A stretch of DNA of 64,000 bases from DASRAP01 sp964503275 (GCA_964503275.1 CAZCZO010000001.1:1-64000), one strand, 5' to 3'; numbered from the stretch's first letter, positions 17,307 through 26,224 are shown. A program made the numbers and translations. The notes: generated by a model from the letters alone, not told the origin.

Positions 17307-18700
17307 CGCCAGCTCACCCCATCGAGGTCGGACGGCGGTCGGATGCCCAGGCATTCGGCCGCCGTCGCGCCGATATCGGTGGTCCGGCGCGGCAGGCGCG
17401 CCACGGGATGATTCACGAGCAGTGGCACCCGCATGTGTGACGCCCGCAGCGACCCATGCGACGACACATGCGGGATCGGCTCCCAGCGCGCTCGGAAATC
17501 CCAGCCCGGCGCGCTGCTCAGGATCAGGTCGCCGCTGCGCGGCGACGCCGCGATGCTGGTGGCTTGGAGCAGTACGTCGGGGTAATCGGTCATCGAAGTC
17601 AGCGCGTGCGCCTCGTCCGCGCTGACGGCTACGACCGGTCCGAGTCCCAGCGGGTCGCCCCGCTGCGGCGTGTACCACCAGTGGCTGCCATCGGTGCGGA
17701 TCCGCCCCGTGCCGCGCCGGCTCGCGATGGTCACGTCGTGCGCGTCATGCTGTGGCAGGAGCACCAGGTCCACGCTCGGACGCGCGAGCAACTGGTCGAG
17801 CAGTGGACCCCAGCGCCCGGCGAGCGACTCCCAGCCCGACCGGCTGCGCTGCGCCAGGTCCACGTACACGTGCGCCATCGCGTTACCGCTCACCATCACG
17901 GCGACCTGTGGCGCCGCGCTCCACTCGAAGGGGTGTGCCACCGTGCGGTAGCCCAGCGCGCGCACGACGCGTGACAGATCCTCGTGCGCCGTCACGGGTT
18001 CGTGCCCGTGATCACTCACGATCCAGAGGTGTGTCTCGGCCCAACGGCCCGCCGCCTCGGCGGCCGCGCGGATCCGTGCCGCCGCCGCATCGACGATGGT
18101 CAGCGCCTCACGCACCGCCTCGCTGCCGTGACCATAGGCATGCGAGGTCTTGTCCACCCCGGTGAATGCGCCGAGGGCGAAGCGCGGTCGCTCGGCGATC
18201 CAGCGACGCACGAAGGCATCGCCCACGGAGCGGTCGATGTCCAACCAGCCCCGGACATGCCCGCGCACGTGGGTCACGGCGGCACGGAGCGAGAATCCGA
18301 GGCCGCGCCCCTCCTCGCGGCCAGGGCGGAGCCCGCGCCCGATCACGGGCAGTGCGGCCAAGTGATCCGGCTCCAGCTCCCAGAGTGTCGGGGCGTCGCG
18401 GTCCACGTCGTCGGCGAAGCGCGAGAACTCGAGGCCCACGTAGCTCCGCGCGTACGGCCAACGCAGATCGCGCCGGCTGCGATCGTACCAGCGCAGCGCC
18501 GGGAGTCCCACTGTCGCCGGATGCCGCCCCATCACGAACGGCGTGTAGGCCGGCCCCGTCACCGAGGGAAAGACCGTGGTGATGTCGTGCAGGCCCCCCT
18601 CGTCGCGCATCCGTGCGAGAGCGGGCAGTGCCTCGGCGTCGAGCAGCGACCTGAGGGTGTCGGGGCGGACGCCGTCCGCGACGAGGATGACTACGGGCAC
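17303..18700 (-). CDS. Alkaline-phosphatase-superfamily phosphodiesterase / nucleotide pyrophosphatase
   Basis: A 465-residue (from GTG 18700) enzyme of the type I phosphodiesterase/nucleotide pyrophosphatase group. The first strand carries the metal Asp (PVVILVADGVRPDT). The Thr/Ser nucleophile region is TVFPSVTGPAYTPF. Further metal ligands appear in VDKTSHAYGHG and VSDHGHEPV, with a last His in SSHGSLR. It likely hydrolyses phosphodiester or phosphonate bonds; the substrate is unknown. No signal peptide is evident from the GTG start. The frame extends to a TTG at 18754, which adds 18 residues with no clear signal, and neither start has a good SD. Confidence 0.82.
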   Translation of the reverse strand: MPVVILVADGVRPDTLRSLLDAEALPALARMRDEGGLHDITTVFPSVTGPAYTPFVMGRHPATVGLPALRWYDRSRRDLRWPYARSYVGLEFSRFADDVDRDAPTLWELEPDHLAALPVIGRGLRPGREEGRGLGFSLRAAVTHVRGHVRGWLDIDRSVGDAFVRRWIAERPRFALGAFTGVDKTSHAYGHGSEAVREALTIVDAAAARIRAAAEAAGRWAETHLWIVSDHGHEPVTAHEDLSRVVRALGYRTVAHPFEWSAAPQVAVMVSGNAMAHVYVDLAQRSRSGWESLAGRWGPLLDQLLARPSVDLVLLPQHDAHDVTIASRRGTGRIRTDGSHWWYTPQRGDPLGLGPVVAVSADEAHALTSMTDYPDVLLQATSIAASPRSGDLILSSAPGWDFRARWEPIPHVSSHGSLRASHMRVPLLVNHPVARLPRRTTDIGATAAECLGIRPPSDLDGVSWR

Positions 18701-18813
18701 CGCGGCAGCATTCGCATCGACCGCAAATGAACCTCGGTGCCCGACCGCGCACAAGCGACCCGGGTAGTAATTTGGACCGGTCGCTCCCTGTGCACCTCGA
18801 ATCGAGTCCCATC

Positions 18814-19857
18814 ATGGCCAAGGCGCCACGCTCCCGTTCCCGTCCCCCTGCGGCAACGCCGCGCACCACCGCTGGCAGCGGCCCCGCCAAGCGCCCGGCG
18901 CCGCCATCGGCCAAAGGACCGCTCGCCAAGGCGCCCAAGACCGCCAGCGGCAAGCGACTCGACCCCGAGCTGCTCCGCAGCGCCGAGGAGCGCGCCTACG
19001 CGGGATTGCGTGCGCGGCACGGCCTCAATGGGGACGCCAAGGGTGCGTCGGGCCGGAAGGCCAAGACCGCGCTGCGCCCGCCGCAGCAGATGACCGCGGA
19101 CCGTCAGCTGTTGGCGCACGAGCCGCCCGACACGGCCTTCACGCGCAGCGATCCTTGGCGGGTGCTGCGGATCATGGGCGAATACGTCGAGGGATTCGAC
19201 AAGCTCGCGACGGTGGCGCGCGGCGTGACCATCTTCGGTTCCGCGCGGACGAAGCCGAGCGATCCGCTGTACAAGGCGGCGGTCGAGACGGGGCGGCTGC
19301 TGGCCGAGTCGGGGTTCACGGTGATGACGGGTGGTGGGCCTGGCATCATGGAGGCGGGCAACAAGGGCGCGAAGCTCGGCGGCGGCAAGTCGATCGGGTG
19401 CAACATCGAGCTGCCCTTCGAGCAGCATGCGAATCCGTACATCGACGAGGTCATCAACTTCCGCTACTTCGCCGTGCGCAAGACGATGCTGGTGAAGTAT
19501 TCGCAGGCCTTCATCATCTTCCCGGGCGGCTTCGGCACGCTGGACGAGCTGTTCGAGGCACTGACGCTGATCCAGACGGGCAAGATCCACAACTTCCCGG
19601 TGGTGCTGGTGGGGACGAAGTTCTGGTCGGGGTTGATCAAGTGGCTGCGTGCGATGGTGGCGGAGGCCGGCAAGATCGCGCTGTCGGATTTGGACCTCAT
19701 GGTGATCACCGACGATCCGCATGAGGCGGTGCAGGCGGTGCTCACGGCGGCGGCCGCCTCGCACGGCATGCGGCTGCACGCGGGGGAGCATGAGTTGCCG
19801 AGCCCGGCCTCGTCGGTCCTCGAGCGCCCGCGGAACGGCGGTGGGAAGCGGCGGTGA
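18814..19857 (+). CDS. LOG family protein (TIGR00730 Rossmann fold)
   Basis: A 347-residue protein of the LOG/lysine-decarboxylase-like family. The hallmark PGGFGTLDE motif (residues 237-245) and the GGGPGIMEAGNKGA motif (residues 174-187) are both present. Family members release cytokinin-type nucleobases from nucleotide monophosphates (phosphoribohydrolase activity). About 100 extra N-terminal residues are basic and rich in Ala/Pro/Lys, unlike the compact core, and probably disordered. ATG 18814 is chosen; the frame opens at 18727. A deoxyhypusine-synthase-like gene follows 75 nt downstream on the same strand. Confidence 0.88.
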   Translation: MAKAPRSRSRPPAATPRTTAGSGPAKRPAPPSAKGPLAKAPKTASGKRLDPELLRSAEERAYAGLRARHGLNGDAKGASGRKAKTALRPPQQMTADRQLLAHEPPDTAFTRSDPWRVLRIMGEYVEGFDKLATVARGVTIFGSARTKPSDPLYKAAVETGRLLAESGFTVMTGGGPGIMEAGNKGAKLGGGKSIGCNIELPFEQHANPYIDEVINFRYFAVRKTMLVKYSQAFIIFPGGFGTLDELFEALTLIQTGKIHNFPVVLVGTKFWSGLIKWLRAMVAEAGKIALSDLDLMVITDDPHEAVQAVLTAAAASHGMRLHAGEHELPSPASSVLERPRNGGGKRR

Positions 19858-19932
19858 GCCACGGGCATCGTTAGATTCCACGGAGGTGCGCCGCGGGATC
19901 GTGCGCGCGCTTCCCCCGTCACTTCCGGTGCC

Positions 19933-20928
<996 letters not shown>

Positions 20929-20981
20929 AGGCAGCGGCCGGTGGGCGCCGGTACGGTGCCGGCGCTGCGTGTCCCCGGCGA

Positions 20982-21010
20982 TTGCCCGCCACCGGCATCC
21001 CGACTAGATT
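20982..21010 (+). promoter_or_regulatory. Sigma-70-like promoter of greA
   Basis: TTGCCC (20982-20987), 17-nt spacer, TAGATT (21005-21010). The start of transcription would be near 21017, leaving a leader of about 78 nt before the ATG at 21095. Confidence 0.6.
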
Positions 21011-21094
21011 TCAATAGTAGGTTCGATGGCGCCCGGCCGCACCCATGCAGGCCGGGCGCCAGCGCTTTTGCATTCTCCGGTCCAGACGATCCCG

Positions 21095-21562
21095 ATGCTT
21101 GAAGAACTCAAGGCCAAGCTCCACGCCGAAGCGGAGAAGCTGCGCTACGAACTCAACGTCACCCTGCCTGGCGAGATCGCGCGCGCCGTGGAACTTGGCG
21201 ACCTGAAGGAGAACTCCGAGTACAAGGCCGCGCTGGAACGGCAGCGGTTCGTGCAGGCCCGGCTGGGGCAACTTGGCGAGCGCCTGTCCAAGCTGGCCAA
21301 TGTGGATCTGTCCTTGATCCCGACCGACAAGGCCGGGCTCGGTTCGACCGTCACGGTCGAGGATCTGGGCACGGGTGCGCAGGAGACGTACGAGTTGGTG
21401 ATCGGCGACTCCGACGAGTTCGACGAGAGCAAGGTGACGATGTCGTCGCCGATCGGGCGGGCCTTGGTGGACAAGGCGGTGGGGGACGAGACGATCCTCA
21501 AGTTGCCGACCCGGGTGCGCCGACTGCGCATCGTGAAGCTGGTGACGATGCACGACGTGTAG
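21095..21562 (+). CDS. greA: Transcription elongation factor GreA/GreB family
   Basis: A 155-residue Gre factor that stimulates RNA cleavage by backtracked RNA polymerase. The N-terminal coiled coil carries the acidic tip signature GDLKENSEYKAALERQ (about residues 31-46), whose Asp and Glu reach the polymerase active site. The C-terminal FKBP-like domain shows VEDLGTGAQETYELVIGDSD and the SSPIGRALVDKAVGD motif. Length is close to E. coli GreA (158). The frame opens at 21026, but MLEELKAKL at 21095 matches the family start. A promoter lies at 20982-21010. Confidence 0.93.
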   Translation: MLEELKAKLHAEAEKLRYELNVTLPGEIARAVELGDLKENSEYKAALERQRFVQARLGQLGERLSKLANVDLSLIPTDKAGLGSTVTVEDLGTGAQETYELVIGDSDEFDESKVTMSSPIGRALVDKAVGDETILKLPTRVRRLRIVKLVTMHDV

Positions 21563-21606
21563 GCGCCGCGACTGACCGATCCGTATCGCCAGACGCCCAA
21601 GTCCTC

Positions 21607-22218
21607 GTGATCCCCACCGCCACGTCCCCCTACGCCGAGCTACCCCAGTGGGTGCCCGAAGGCGTCGCGCCCATCGTGCTGGCCGGTCAAGTGGGCGCGA
21701 TCATCGTGGGCGCCGTACTGCTCAAGTGGATGGTGCAGCGGCTGATCCGCCGGATCGGTCAAGATTACGATCTGCCGCCGGAGTCGTTGCCTGGCGCGCG
21801 GCGCGCGGCGGGGTGGGCGATCAATGGGGCCGCGCTGCTGTTGGTGCTGGCACGCTTGGGCGTCTCGGGCACCGTGCTGTGGACGGCCTTCTCGGGCTTC
21901 GCCGCCGTGGGCGCGGTGGCGTTCTTCGCCGCGTGGAGCGTGCTGTCGAACATCTTCTGCACGCTGCTGATCTTCTCGACCAAACCGTTCCGGCTCGGCG
22001 ACCACATCGAAGTGCTCGAGAACGGCGACAAGCCCGGGCTCAAGGGGCGCGTGCACGACATCAACCTCATCTACACGACGCTGCGCGAGGTGGGGCCTGA
22101 TACCGCCGAGACCGGCAGCGTGTTGCAGGTGCCGAACAACCTGTTCTTCCAGCGGACGGTGCGGCGCTGGGCGGGCGGCGAGGTGCCTGCGGTGTGGCGA
22201 GTGGCGAAGGCGGGCTGA
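21607..22218 (+). CDS. Small MscS-family mechanosensitive ion channel
   Basis: A 203-residue membrane protein. The pore-lining TM3 and the beta domain of MscS are recognisable: GFAAVGAVAFFAAWSVLSNI then FCTLLIFSTKPFRLGDHIEV, and further on GRVHDINLIYTTLR and VLQVPNNLFFQRTVRR. Two TM segments precede (VLAGQVGAIIVGAVLLKWMV; AINGAALLLVLARLG). The C-terminal alpha/beta vestibule domain of full MscS (286 residues) is missing, giving a minimal channel. The start is GTG; no SD is evident. Convergent with the acetyltransferase gene, 3 nt between stops. Confidence 0.87.
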   Translation: MIPTATSPYAELPQWVPEGVAPIVLAGQVGAIIVGAVLLKWMVQRLIRRIGQDYDLPPESLPGARRAAGWAINGAALLLVLARLGVSGTVLWTAFSGFAAVGAVAFFAAWSVLSNIFCTLLIFSTKPFRLGDHIEVLENGDKPGLKGRVHDINLIYTTLREVGPDTAETGSVLQVPNNLFFQRTVRRWAGGEVPAVWRVAKAG

Positions 22219-22221
22219 GCC

Positions 22222-22689
22222 TCAGCGCGTCACACCGATGTCGAAATGCAATACCTCTTCGCGCTGCCCCAGCGCGGTGTACAGCGCGATCGCGGGGTCA
22301 TCACCGTGATCGGCCTGCACGAAGATCACATACGCGCCCTTCACCGCCGCGACGTCTTGGAGTGTGCGAATGAGACCCGTCGCGATGCCGCGCCGCCGAT
22401 GCGCGGCGTCGACCGCCAGGTCGTAGATGTAGCACTCTGCGCGCTCCTGCTCGAACTTGGGGAGCAGGTACGCCGCGAGTCCGCCGAGGACGGTGCCGGC
22501 GGGTGCATCTTCTGCGACCACGACGATGAAGTGCGGATCGGCAAGCCGTTGCGTGAGGTAGGCATCGCCGGGCTGGTGCGCGCTGTAGGCGTCAGCGTCC
22601 TCGAAGGCCCGGCCGAAGAGGTGGAGGAGGGCGCGCATCGCGCCCAGATCGGTGGGGTCGAGCGTGCGGATGTGTGGCATGGTCGGCAT
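22222..22689 (-). CDS. GNAT acetyltransferase of the aminoglycoside 3-N-acetyltransferase AAC(3)-I family
   Basis: A 155-residue GNAT protein. Its sequence follows the AAC(3)-Ia pattern from memory very closely: LFGRAFEDADAYSAHQP, AAYLLPKFEQERAECYIYDL, the acetyl-CoA loop HRRRGIATGLI, then VIFVQADHGDDPAIALYTAL and GQREEVLHFDI. AAC(3)-I enzymes acetylate gentamicin-type aminoglycosides at N3. Known resistance genes sit on integrons; none is seen here, so this looks like a chromosomal relative whose native substrate may differ. The ATG at 22689 matches the family core start; a GTG at 22758 would overlap the Kelch gene by 22 nt. Confidence 0.87.
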   Translation of the reverse strand: MPTMPHIRTLDPTDLGAMRALLHLFGRAFEDADAYSAHQPGDAYLTQRLADPHFIVVVAEDAPAGTVLGGLAAYLLPKFEQERAECYIYDLAVDAAHRRRGIATGLIRTLQDVAAVKGAYVIFVQADHGDDPAIALYTALGQREEVLHFDIGVTR

Positions 22690-22736
22690 CGTCTGACGTG
22701 AGGTCGCGACGGGATCGCGCCGCGCAGTGTCGCCAC

Positions 22737-23891
22737 TCAGCGCGGACGATACATCCACGCCGATGCGCGCGGGCCACCGCCATTGCCGTACCCGCCCGTG
22801 ATCAGCACGCGGCCATCGCGGAGTCCGGCGGCCGCCGAGAAGAACCCCGCCATGCGCGCGTCACCGCCGACCGTGCTGAAGCGGCGCGTGGCCGGGTCGT
22901 ACCGCTCGGCCTGCGCGGCGCCCCCGCTGACGAGCACCTGACCGCCGGGGAGCAGCACGCTGCTGCCCGCGAGCTTGTGGCGCGCGATGGCCAGTGACGG
23001 GCCCGCCGTGAACGAGCCGGTCGCCGGGTCGAAGAGCTCGGTCGAGGTGTACATCCCGCGGTCATCGCGCTCGTCGGAGCCGGCGCTGACGAGGACCTTC
23101 CCGTCAGCGAGCAGGACGGCATCGTGCTTGTGGCGACGCGTCTGCATGGCGCCACTCATGCTGAAGCGCCCGGTGGCGGGATCGTAGATCTCCGTCGAGG
23201 CGTGGATGACCATGTCGTCCCGGCGTCCGCGGTGTCCACCGACGACGAGGACGCGCCCGTCGAGCAAGCGCACCGCGACATGGCTCTCGCGCGCGACGGA
23301 CAGTGGGCCCGTCGGTGTGAAGCGCTCCGTGGCCGGGTCATAGAGCTCGGCGCTCGACAGGAAGGTCCAGTTCGGCCCGAGGCCACCGATCAACAGTACC
23401 TTGCCATCGCCCAACAGGACGGCGACATGCCCGTTCCGCGCCTCGCGCATGGCGCCCGTGGCCCGAAAGGAGTTCGTCGCCGGGTCGAAGAGCTCCGCCG
23501 CCGCGAGCGTCGCGTTGTTCGGACCGAAGCCGCCGGCGATCAGCACGCGTCCGTCGGCCAGGCGCGTGGCGGTGTGGCTGTGCCGCGAGACGATCATCGG
23601 GGGCAACGGCACGAAGCGATCACGCGCCGCATCGAACAGTTCGGCGCTGTGCGGGGCGCCGGGCGCCACGAAGCCGCCCGCGACGAGGACACGCCCGTCC
23701 AGCAGTGTCGTCGCGGTGTGCGCGGCCCGCGCCGCACTCATCGCCGGTGCGGTGACCAGAGTTCCGGCGTCCGCGGCCGCGGTGCCGGCGATCGCCGCGC
23801 CGTCCACATCGCGTCCGTCCCGTGCGTGCGCCGCCAGCGTGAGTACCGCCGTGATGCCGAGCAGGCCTGCGACCGTCAGCGACCGGTGCAT
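22737..23891 (-). CDS. Secreted Kelch-repeat beta-propeller protein
   Basis: A 384-residue exported protein: signal peptide (LTVAGLLGITAVLTLAAHA), then about seven Kelch-type blades built on the unit LxDGRVLVAGG...AELFDPATxxF. The repeats fill residues 50-380, so this is a single propeller with no added domain. No catalytic residues of galactose oxidase are evident; ligand binding is likely. The ATG lies inside the 63-bp direct repeat (copy at 23884-23946), 7 nt after the in-repeat TAG that ends the neighbouring BNR gene in the other copy. The ancestral order was therefore BNR lipoprotein then Kelch. Confidence 0.84.
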   Translation of the reverse strand: MHRSLTVAGLLGITAVLTLAAHARDGRDVDGAAIAGTAAADAGTLVTAPAMSAARAAHTATTLLDGRVLVAGGFVAPGAPHSAELFDAARDRFVPLPPMIVSRHSHTATRLADGRVLIAGGFGPNNATLAAAELFDPATNSFRATGAMREARNGHVAVLLGDGKVLLIGGLGPNWTFLSSAELYDPATERFTPTGPLSVARESHVAVRLLDGRVLVVGGHRGRRDDMVIHASTEIYDPATGRFSMSGAMQTRRHKHDAVLLADGKVLVSAGSDERDDRGMYTSTELFDPATGSFTAGPSLAIARHKLAGSSVLLPGGQVLVSGGAAQAERYDPATRRFSTVGGDARMAGFFSAAAGLRDGRVLITGGYGNGGGPRASAWMYRPR

Positions 23892-23946
23892 CGGAGGCTA
23901 TCTCCCAGGTGAGGGTGTGATGCGTGCCATCTCTACCCGCGCCGTG
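23884..23946. repeat. 63-bp direct repeat, copy 1
   Basis: Identical over 63 bp to 26162-26224. On the minus strand it encodes the last 15 codons of a BNR lipoprotein (ending MARITPSPGR then TAG), a 6-nt gap and the first codons of the Kelch gene. This copy provides the functional Kelch start, with only a stub of the BNR gene in front. Confidence 0.95.
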
Positions 23947-23961
23947 GGGAGATCTCCAGGG

Positions 23962-24966
23962 TTACGGCGACCGCCGTCCGGGCACCCATCGAAAGCGGAT
24001 AATCGCGGGGATGGGATCAAGGCGGATCGCCAGCAACTCTCGGCCATCAGCAGCGAGCGCGAGGGGCTCAATCGCAAGACGAGAGGACCCGAGGTAGGTA
24101 CCCGAGCGGCTGTCAAAGTGATCCAGCACCCTTCCTCGGGTCGGACCAGCTCCACCATGCAATACGAGCAACACCCCGTCCAACTCAACCACAGCTCGGG
24201 CGGCCTCGACCGCGCTAGGGTCGATCCGAATCATCTGTCCCCCTCCAGCACCGGGTGTCGGGTACGAGCGCGCGCTCGGAAAGGGGAGTCCATCGATTCC
24301 AAGACGGTCGAAGAGCACGGCGCCGGAGGCTGACGTGCGCACCATCCTGCCAGACCACCGGAAGACACTCACGAAGCCACCATCCGAAAGCGCGGCGAGG
24401 TACTGCTCACGCGCGAGCAGAGAAAGGCCGCGATGCCAAGACGGAGCAGCTACACTGTCGATCCGCCGCCCCCTGCCATCAATCAACGAATAGAGCTCAT
24501 CAGACCGCCAAGTGACTGTGCCGATCGCGTCATTGATCCGAGACTGTGCCACTTGACGCGTCCGCTGCTCAGTAGGCACCGCTCCGACCAGCTTTCCATC
24601 ATCGGAGATCATCGTGATACGGGCGTTCGCATCATCGAATATCGCGACTCGATTCTCAGAGTCGCAGGAGAGAGCGCTCGGGCTGCGAAACTCACCTGGC
24701 CCCGCTCCTCGACGGCCGACAGACCACAGCGCGCGCCCCTCCCTGTTCAGGGCGACCACCCGGTTGCCGGCTTGGTCTACCACGACGAACACTCGGCCGC
24801 AGCGAGCAACCAGAACCGGAGTACCCAACAGCGACCCATCTTGGTCCTCAATTCGCTGAGCCTCAGTCCAGGCACCGCCGAGCCAGCTTCTGGGTATCTG
24901 TGCAGAAGCCTGATCCGCGAGCAACGCCGACGCTAACACCACCCCACTCGACACTACGAAACGCAT
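23962..24966 (-). CDS. Secreted six-bladed beta-propeller protein
   Basis: A 334-residue exported protein with a signal peptide (VVSSGVVLASALLADQASA). The body has NHL-like propeller blades: VFVVVDQAGNRVVALNREG, the signature GRRGAGPGEFRSPSALSCDS, and RVAIFDDANARITMISDDG. The GAGPGEF motif is typical of the bacterial 6-bladed beta-propeller (DUF5128-like) family, which in Bacteroidetes often sits beside small peptide and thioredoxin-like genes. It begins 6 nt after the thioredoxin-like gene ends, so the two are one unit. A GTG lies 3 nt before the chosen ATG. Base composition is lower in GC than in neighbours. Confidence 0.78.
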   Translation of the reverse strand: MRFVVSSGVVLASALLADQASAQIPRSWLGGAWTEAQRIEDQDGSLLGTPVLVARCGRVFVVVDQAGNRVVALNREGRALWSVGRRGAGPGEFRSPSALSCDSENRVAIFDDANARITMISDDGKLVGAVPTEQRTRQVAQSRINDAIGTVTWRSDELYSLIDGRGRRIDSVAAPSWHRGLSLLAREQYLAALSDGGFVSVFRWSGRMVRTSASGAVLFDRLGIDGLPFPSARSYPTPGAGGGQMIRIDPSAVEAARAVVELDGVLLVLHGGAGPTRGRVLDHFDSRSGTYLGSSRLAIEPLALAADGRELLAIRLDPIPAIIRFRWVPGRRSP

Positions 24967-24971
24967 CACGG

Positions 24972-25505
24972 CTACCCCTCCGCGTCTTCGGTCGACAAGC
25001 CCATGAGTGCGTCGAGCCAGTCCCCTGCGTTCAGCGCAGCGACACCGAAGACACGCGCGGCAATCTCACCTCTTCGCACTACGATGACAGTGGGCAAGCC
25101 ACCGACCGGCACGCCGAAATGAGCGCGGGCTACCCCCACCGACACTACACGCGCGGGACTTTCCACCTGAAGATCGGCCACGAGTCTATCCAGAACCAAG
25201 GGAGAATTCTCAACGCCAAAGAACAGAATACGCACAGGCACGCCGACGGCGCTGGCCGCCTTCGCAAGTCGCGCGAGATGCGAGACGGATAGCGCACACG
25301 TGCCAGGATTGGCGAGCAGTATCACACCGGACTGAGCTCTCAGCTCTGAGACTGACGCGCTCGACACGAACACGTCCTCTGAACTCCACGAAGGTAGCTC
25401 TCGCGGAGTGCCGCCGCAGGCCAATGCCCCAAGTGAAGAGAATACGGCGCCAAGAGCCAATACCTTCACGGTTTGGAAGACAAGCGCTCGCGTCTGCCGA
25501 ACCAT
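24972..25505 (-). CDS. Thioredoxin-fold lipoprotein lacking a CxxC
   Basis: A 177-residue putative lipoprotein: signal peptide (VKVLALGAVFSSLG) ending in ALACGG. The rest fits a TlpA/thioredoxin fold: GVILLANPGTCALSVSHLAR where CxxC would be, then VPVRILFFG, and the cis-Pro strand GGLPTVIVVRRG. Only the single Cys of PGTCALS remains, so it is not a canonical disulfide reductase. It lies 65 nt after the 64-residue peptide gene and 6 nt before the propeller gene. The frame is open upstream into the peptide gene, but ATG 25505 starts the signal peptide. Confidence 0.68.
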   Translation of the reverse strand: MVRQTRALVFQTVKVLALGAVFSSLGALACGGTPRELPSWSSEDVFVSSASVSELRAQSGVILLANPGTCALSVSHLARLAKAASAVGVPVRILFFGVENSPLVLDRLVADLQVESPARVVSVGVARAHFGVPVGGLPTVIVVRRGEIAARVFGVAALNAGDWLDALMGLSTEDAEG

Positions 25506-25570
25506 CCGACCGGGAGAGTACCGCTCCGGAACAACAACGCGCAGAGGCGCGTCGCGCGACACGAGCCGCG

Positions 25571-25765
25571 TCACCTCTTCCTCACCTCTATCAAGCCAGA
25601 CATCGAGTCGAGAGACATCGCGCCGAAATAGAGATCTGCGGCGCAGTCGCACCGCAGTACCTTTGCGTGCCCACCCCACTTACGCACGCCGCTCTCGACA
25701 GCCGCAATCACGTCCACACAGCGGCCAACCACAACCCACTGGGTGATCACGCCCTTTTCTGCCAT
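25571..25765 (-). CDS. 64-residue peptide, unknown function
   Basis: A small gene with the strongest ribosome-binding site in its neighbourhood: AAGGAGG ending 6 nt before ATG 25765. The product is hydrophobic at the N-terminus (VITQWVVVGRCVDVIAAV), then GVRKWGGHAKVLRCDCAADL with a CxC pair, three Cys in all, and a basic C-terminus (EVRKR). There is no cleavable signal peptide of normal type. It heads the thioredoxin-like and propeller cassette. A precursor of a modified or exported peptide is one idea; a regulatory leader is another. Not recognised. Confidence 0.6.
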   Translation of the reverse strand: MAEKGVITQWVVVGRCVDVIAAVESGVRKWGGHAKVLRCDCAADLYFGAMSLDSMSGLIEVRKR

Positions 25766-25867
25766 CCGCCCCTCCTTATGATTGCGACCCGGCAACACTT
25801 GCCAGCCGGGCTACGCTACCTCGCTCACGCGAGGTGCGCAAGGCACGCCGATGGAGTTGTCACGAGT

Positions 25868-25907
25868 CAGAAGAAATGTCCGCTGTGATCATTCAGTAGA
25901 CATGTCC
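25868..25907. repeat. Tandem IS-terminus-like motif
   Basis: CAGAAGAAATGTCC (25868-25881) and CAGTAGACATGTCC (25894-25907) match at 12 of 14 positions and are 26 bp apart. Read on the minus strand they are GGACATGTCTACTG and GGACATTTCTTCTG, the kind of repeated GGACAT(T)TCT motif seen at ends of some IS481/ISNCY-type elements. They follow the transposase remnant directly. Confidence 0.55.
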
Positions 25908-26161
25908 CCTGCGGAGCACGTGGCACGTTGAGAACCCTGGGGGGCTCGTCCGAGAGGTGCACCGCGGCGGTCCGCTCTACGGAGGGTCGGCGTCACCTGG
26001 AGTGTCCGTCCCTCGAAGCGAAGCACCCAGTCTCGTCCGAGCACGCGCGGCACATCGACGACGAAGCGGTCGTCGAGCCGCCACGCCCGCGGCACCGGCG
26101 TGTGCGCGTCCACCGCGTGGGGGGGACGGCGGAGCCCGCAGGGCGCAGCTACTCCACCAAG
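25889..26161 (-). pseudogene. Transposase C-terminal remnant
   Basis: An open frame entering from the 63-bp repeat boundary (26161) encodes about 90 residues. The stretch RAWRLDDRFVVDVPRVLGRD then WVLRFEGRTLQVTP resembles the C-terminal tail of DDE transposases of the ISNCY/IS481-like kind. The catalytic core is absent, so it is a dead fragment. The frame ends next to the IS-terminus-like motifs. Confidence 0.5.
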
Positions 26162-26224
26162 CGGTGCATCGGAGGCTATCTCCCAGGTGAGGGTGTGATG
26201 CGTGCCATCTCTACCCGCGCCGTG
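26162..26224. repeat. 63-bp direct repeat, copy 2
   Basis: Identical to 23884-23946. This copy holds the true 3' end of the BNR lipoprotein gene (stop at 26176) and an orphan Kelch start that runs into the insert. Confidence 0.95.

Larger units (their letters stand above)
23947..26161. mobile_element. About 2.2-kb inserted segment between 63-bp direct repeats
   Basis: The segment splits a BNR-Kelch gene pair. It is visibly lower in GC than its flanks, carries a transposase 3' remnant with IS-like terminal motifs at its right edge, and holds three minus-strand genes (64-residue peptide, thioredoxin-like lipoprotein, six-bladed propeller). The duplication of exactly the flanking gene junction shows that it was inserted. 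A 63-bp duplication is much longer than usual target-site duplications, so the mechanism is open. Confidence 0.7.

Noticed and set aside
22690..22758. GTG at 22758 as start of the acetyltransferase
   Set aside because: It would overlap the Kelch gene by 22 nt and adds residues outside the conserved GNAT core; kept only as an alternative.
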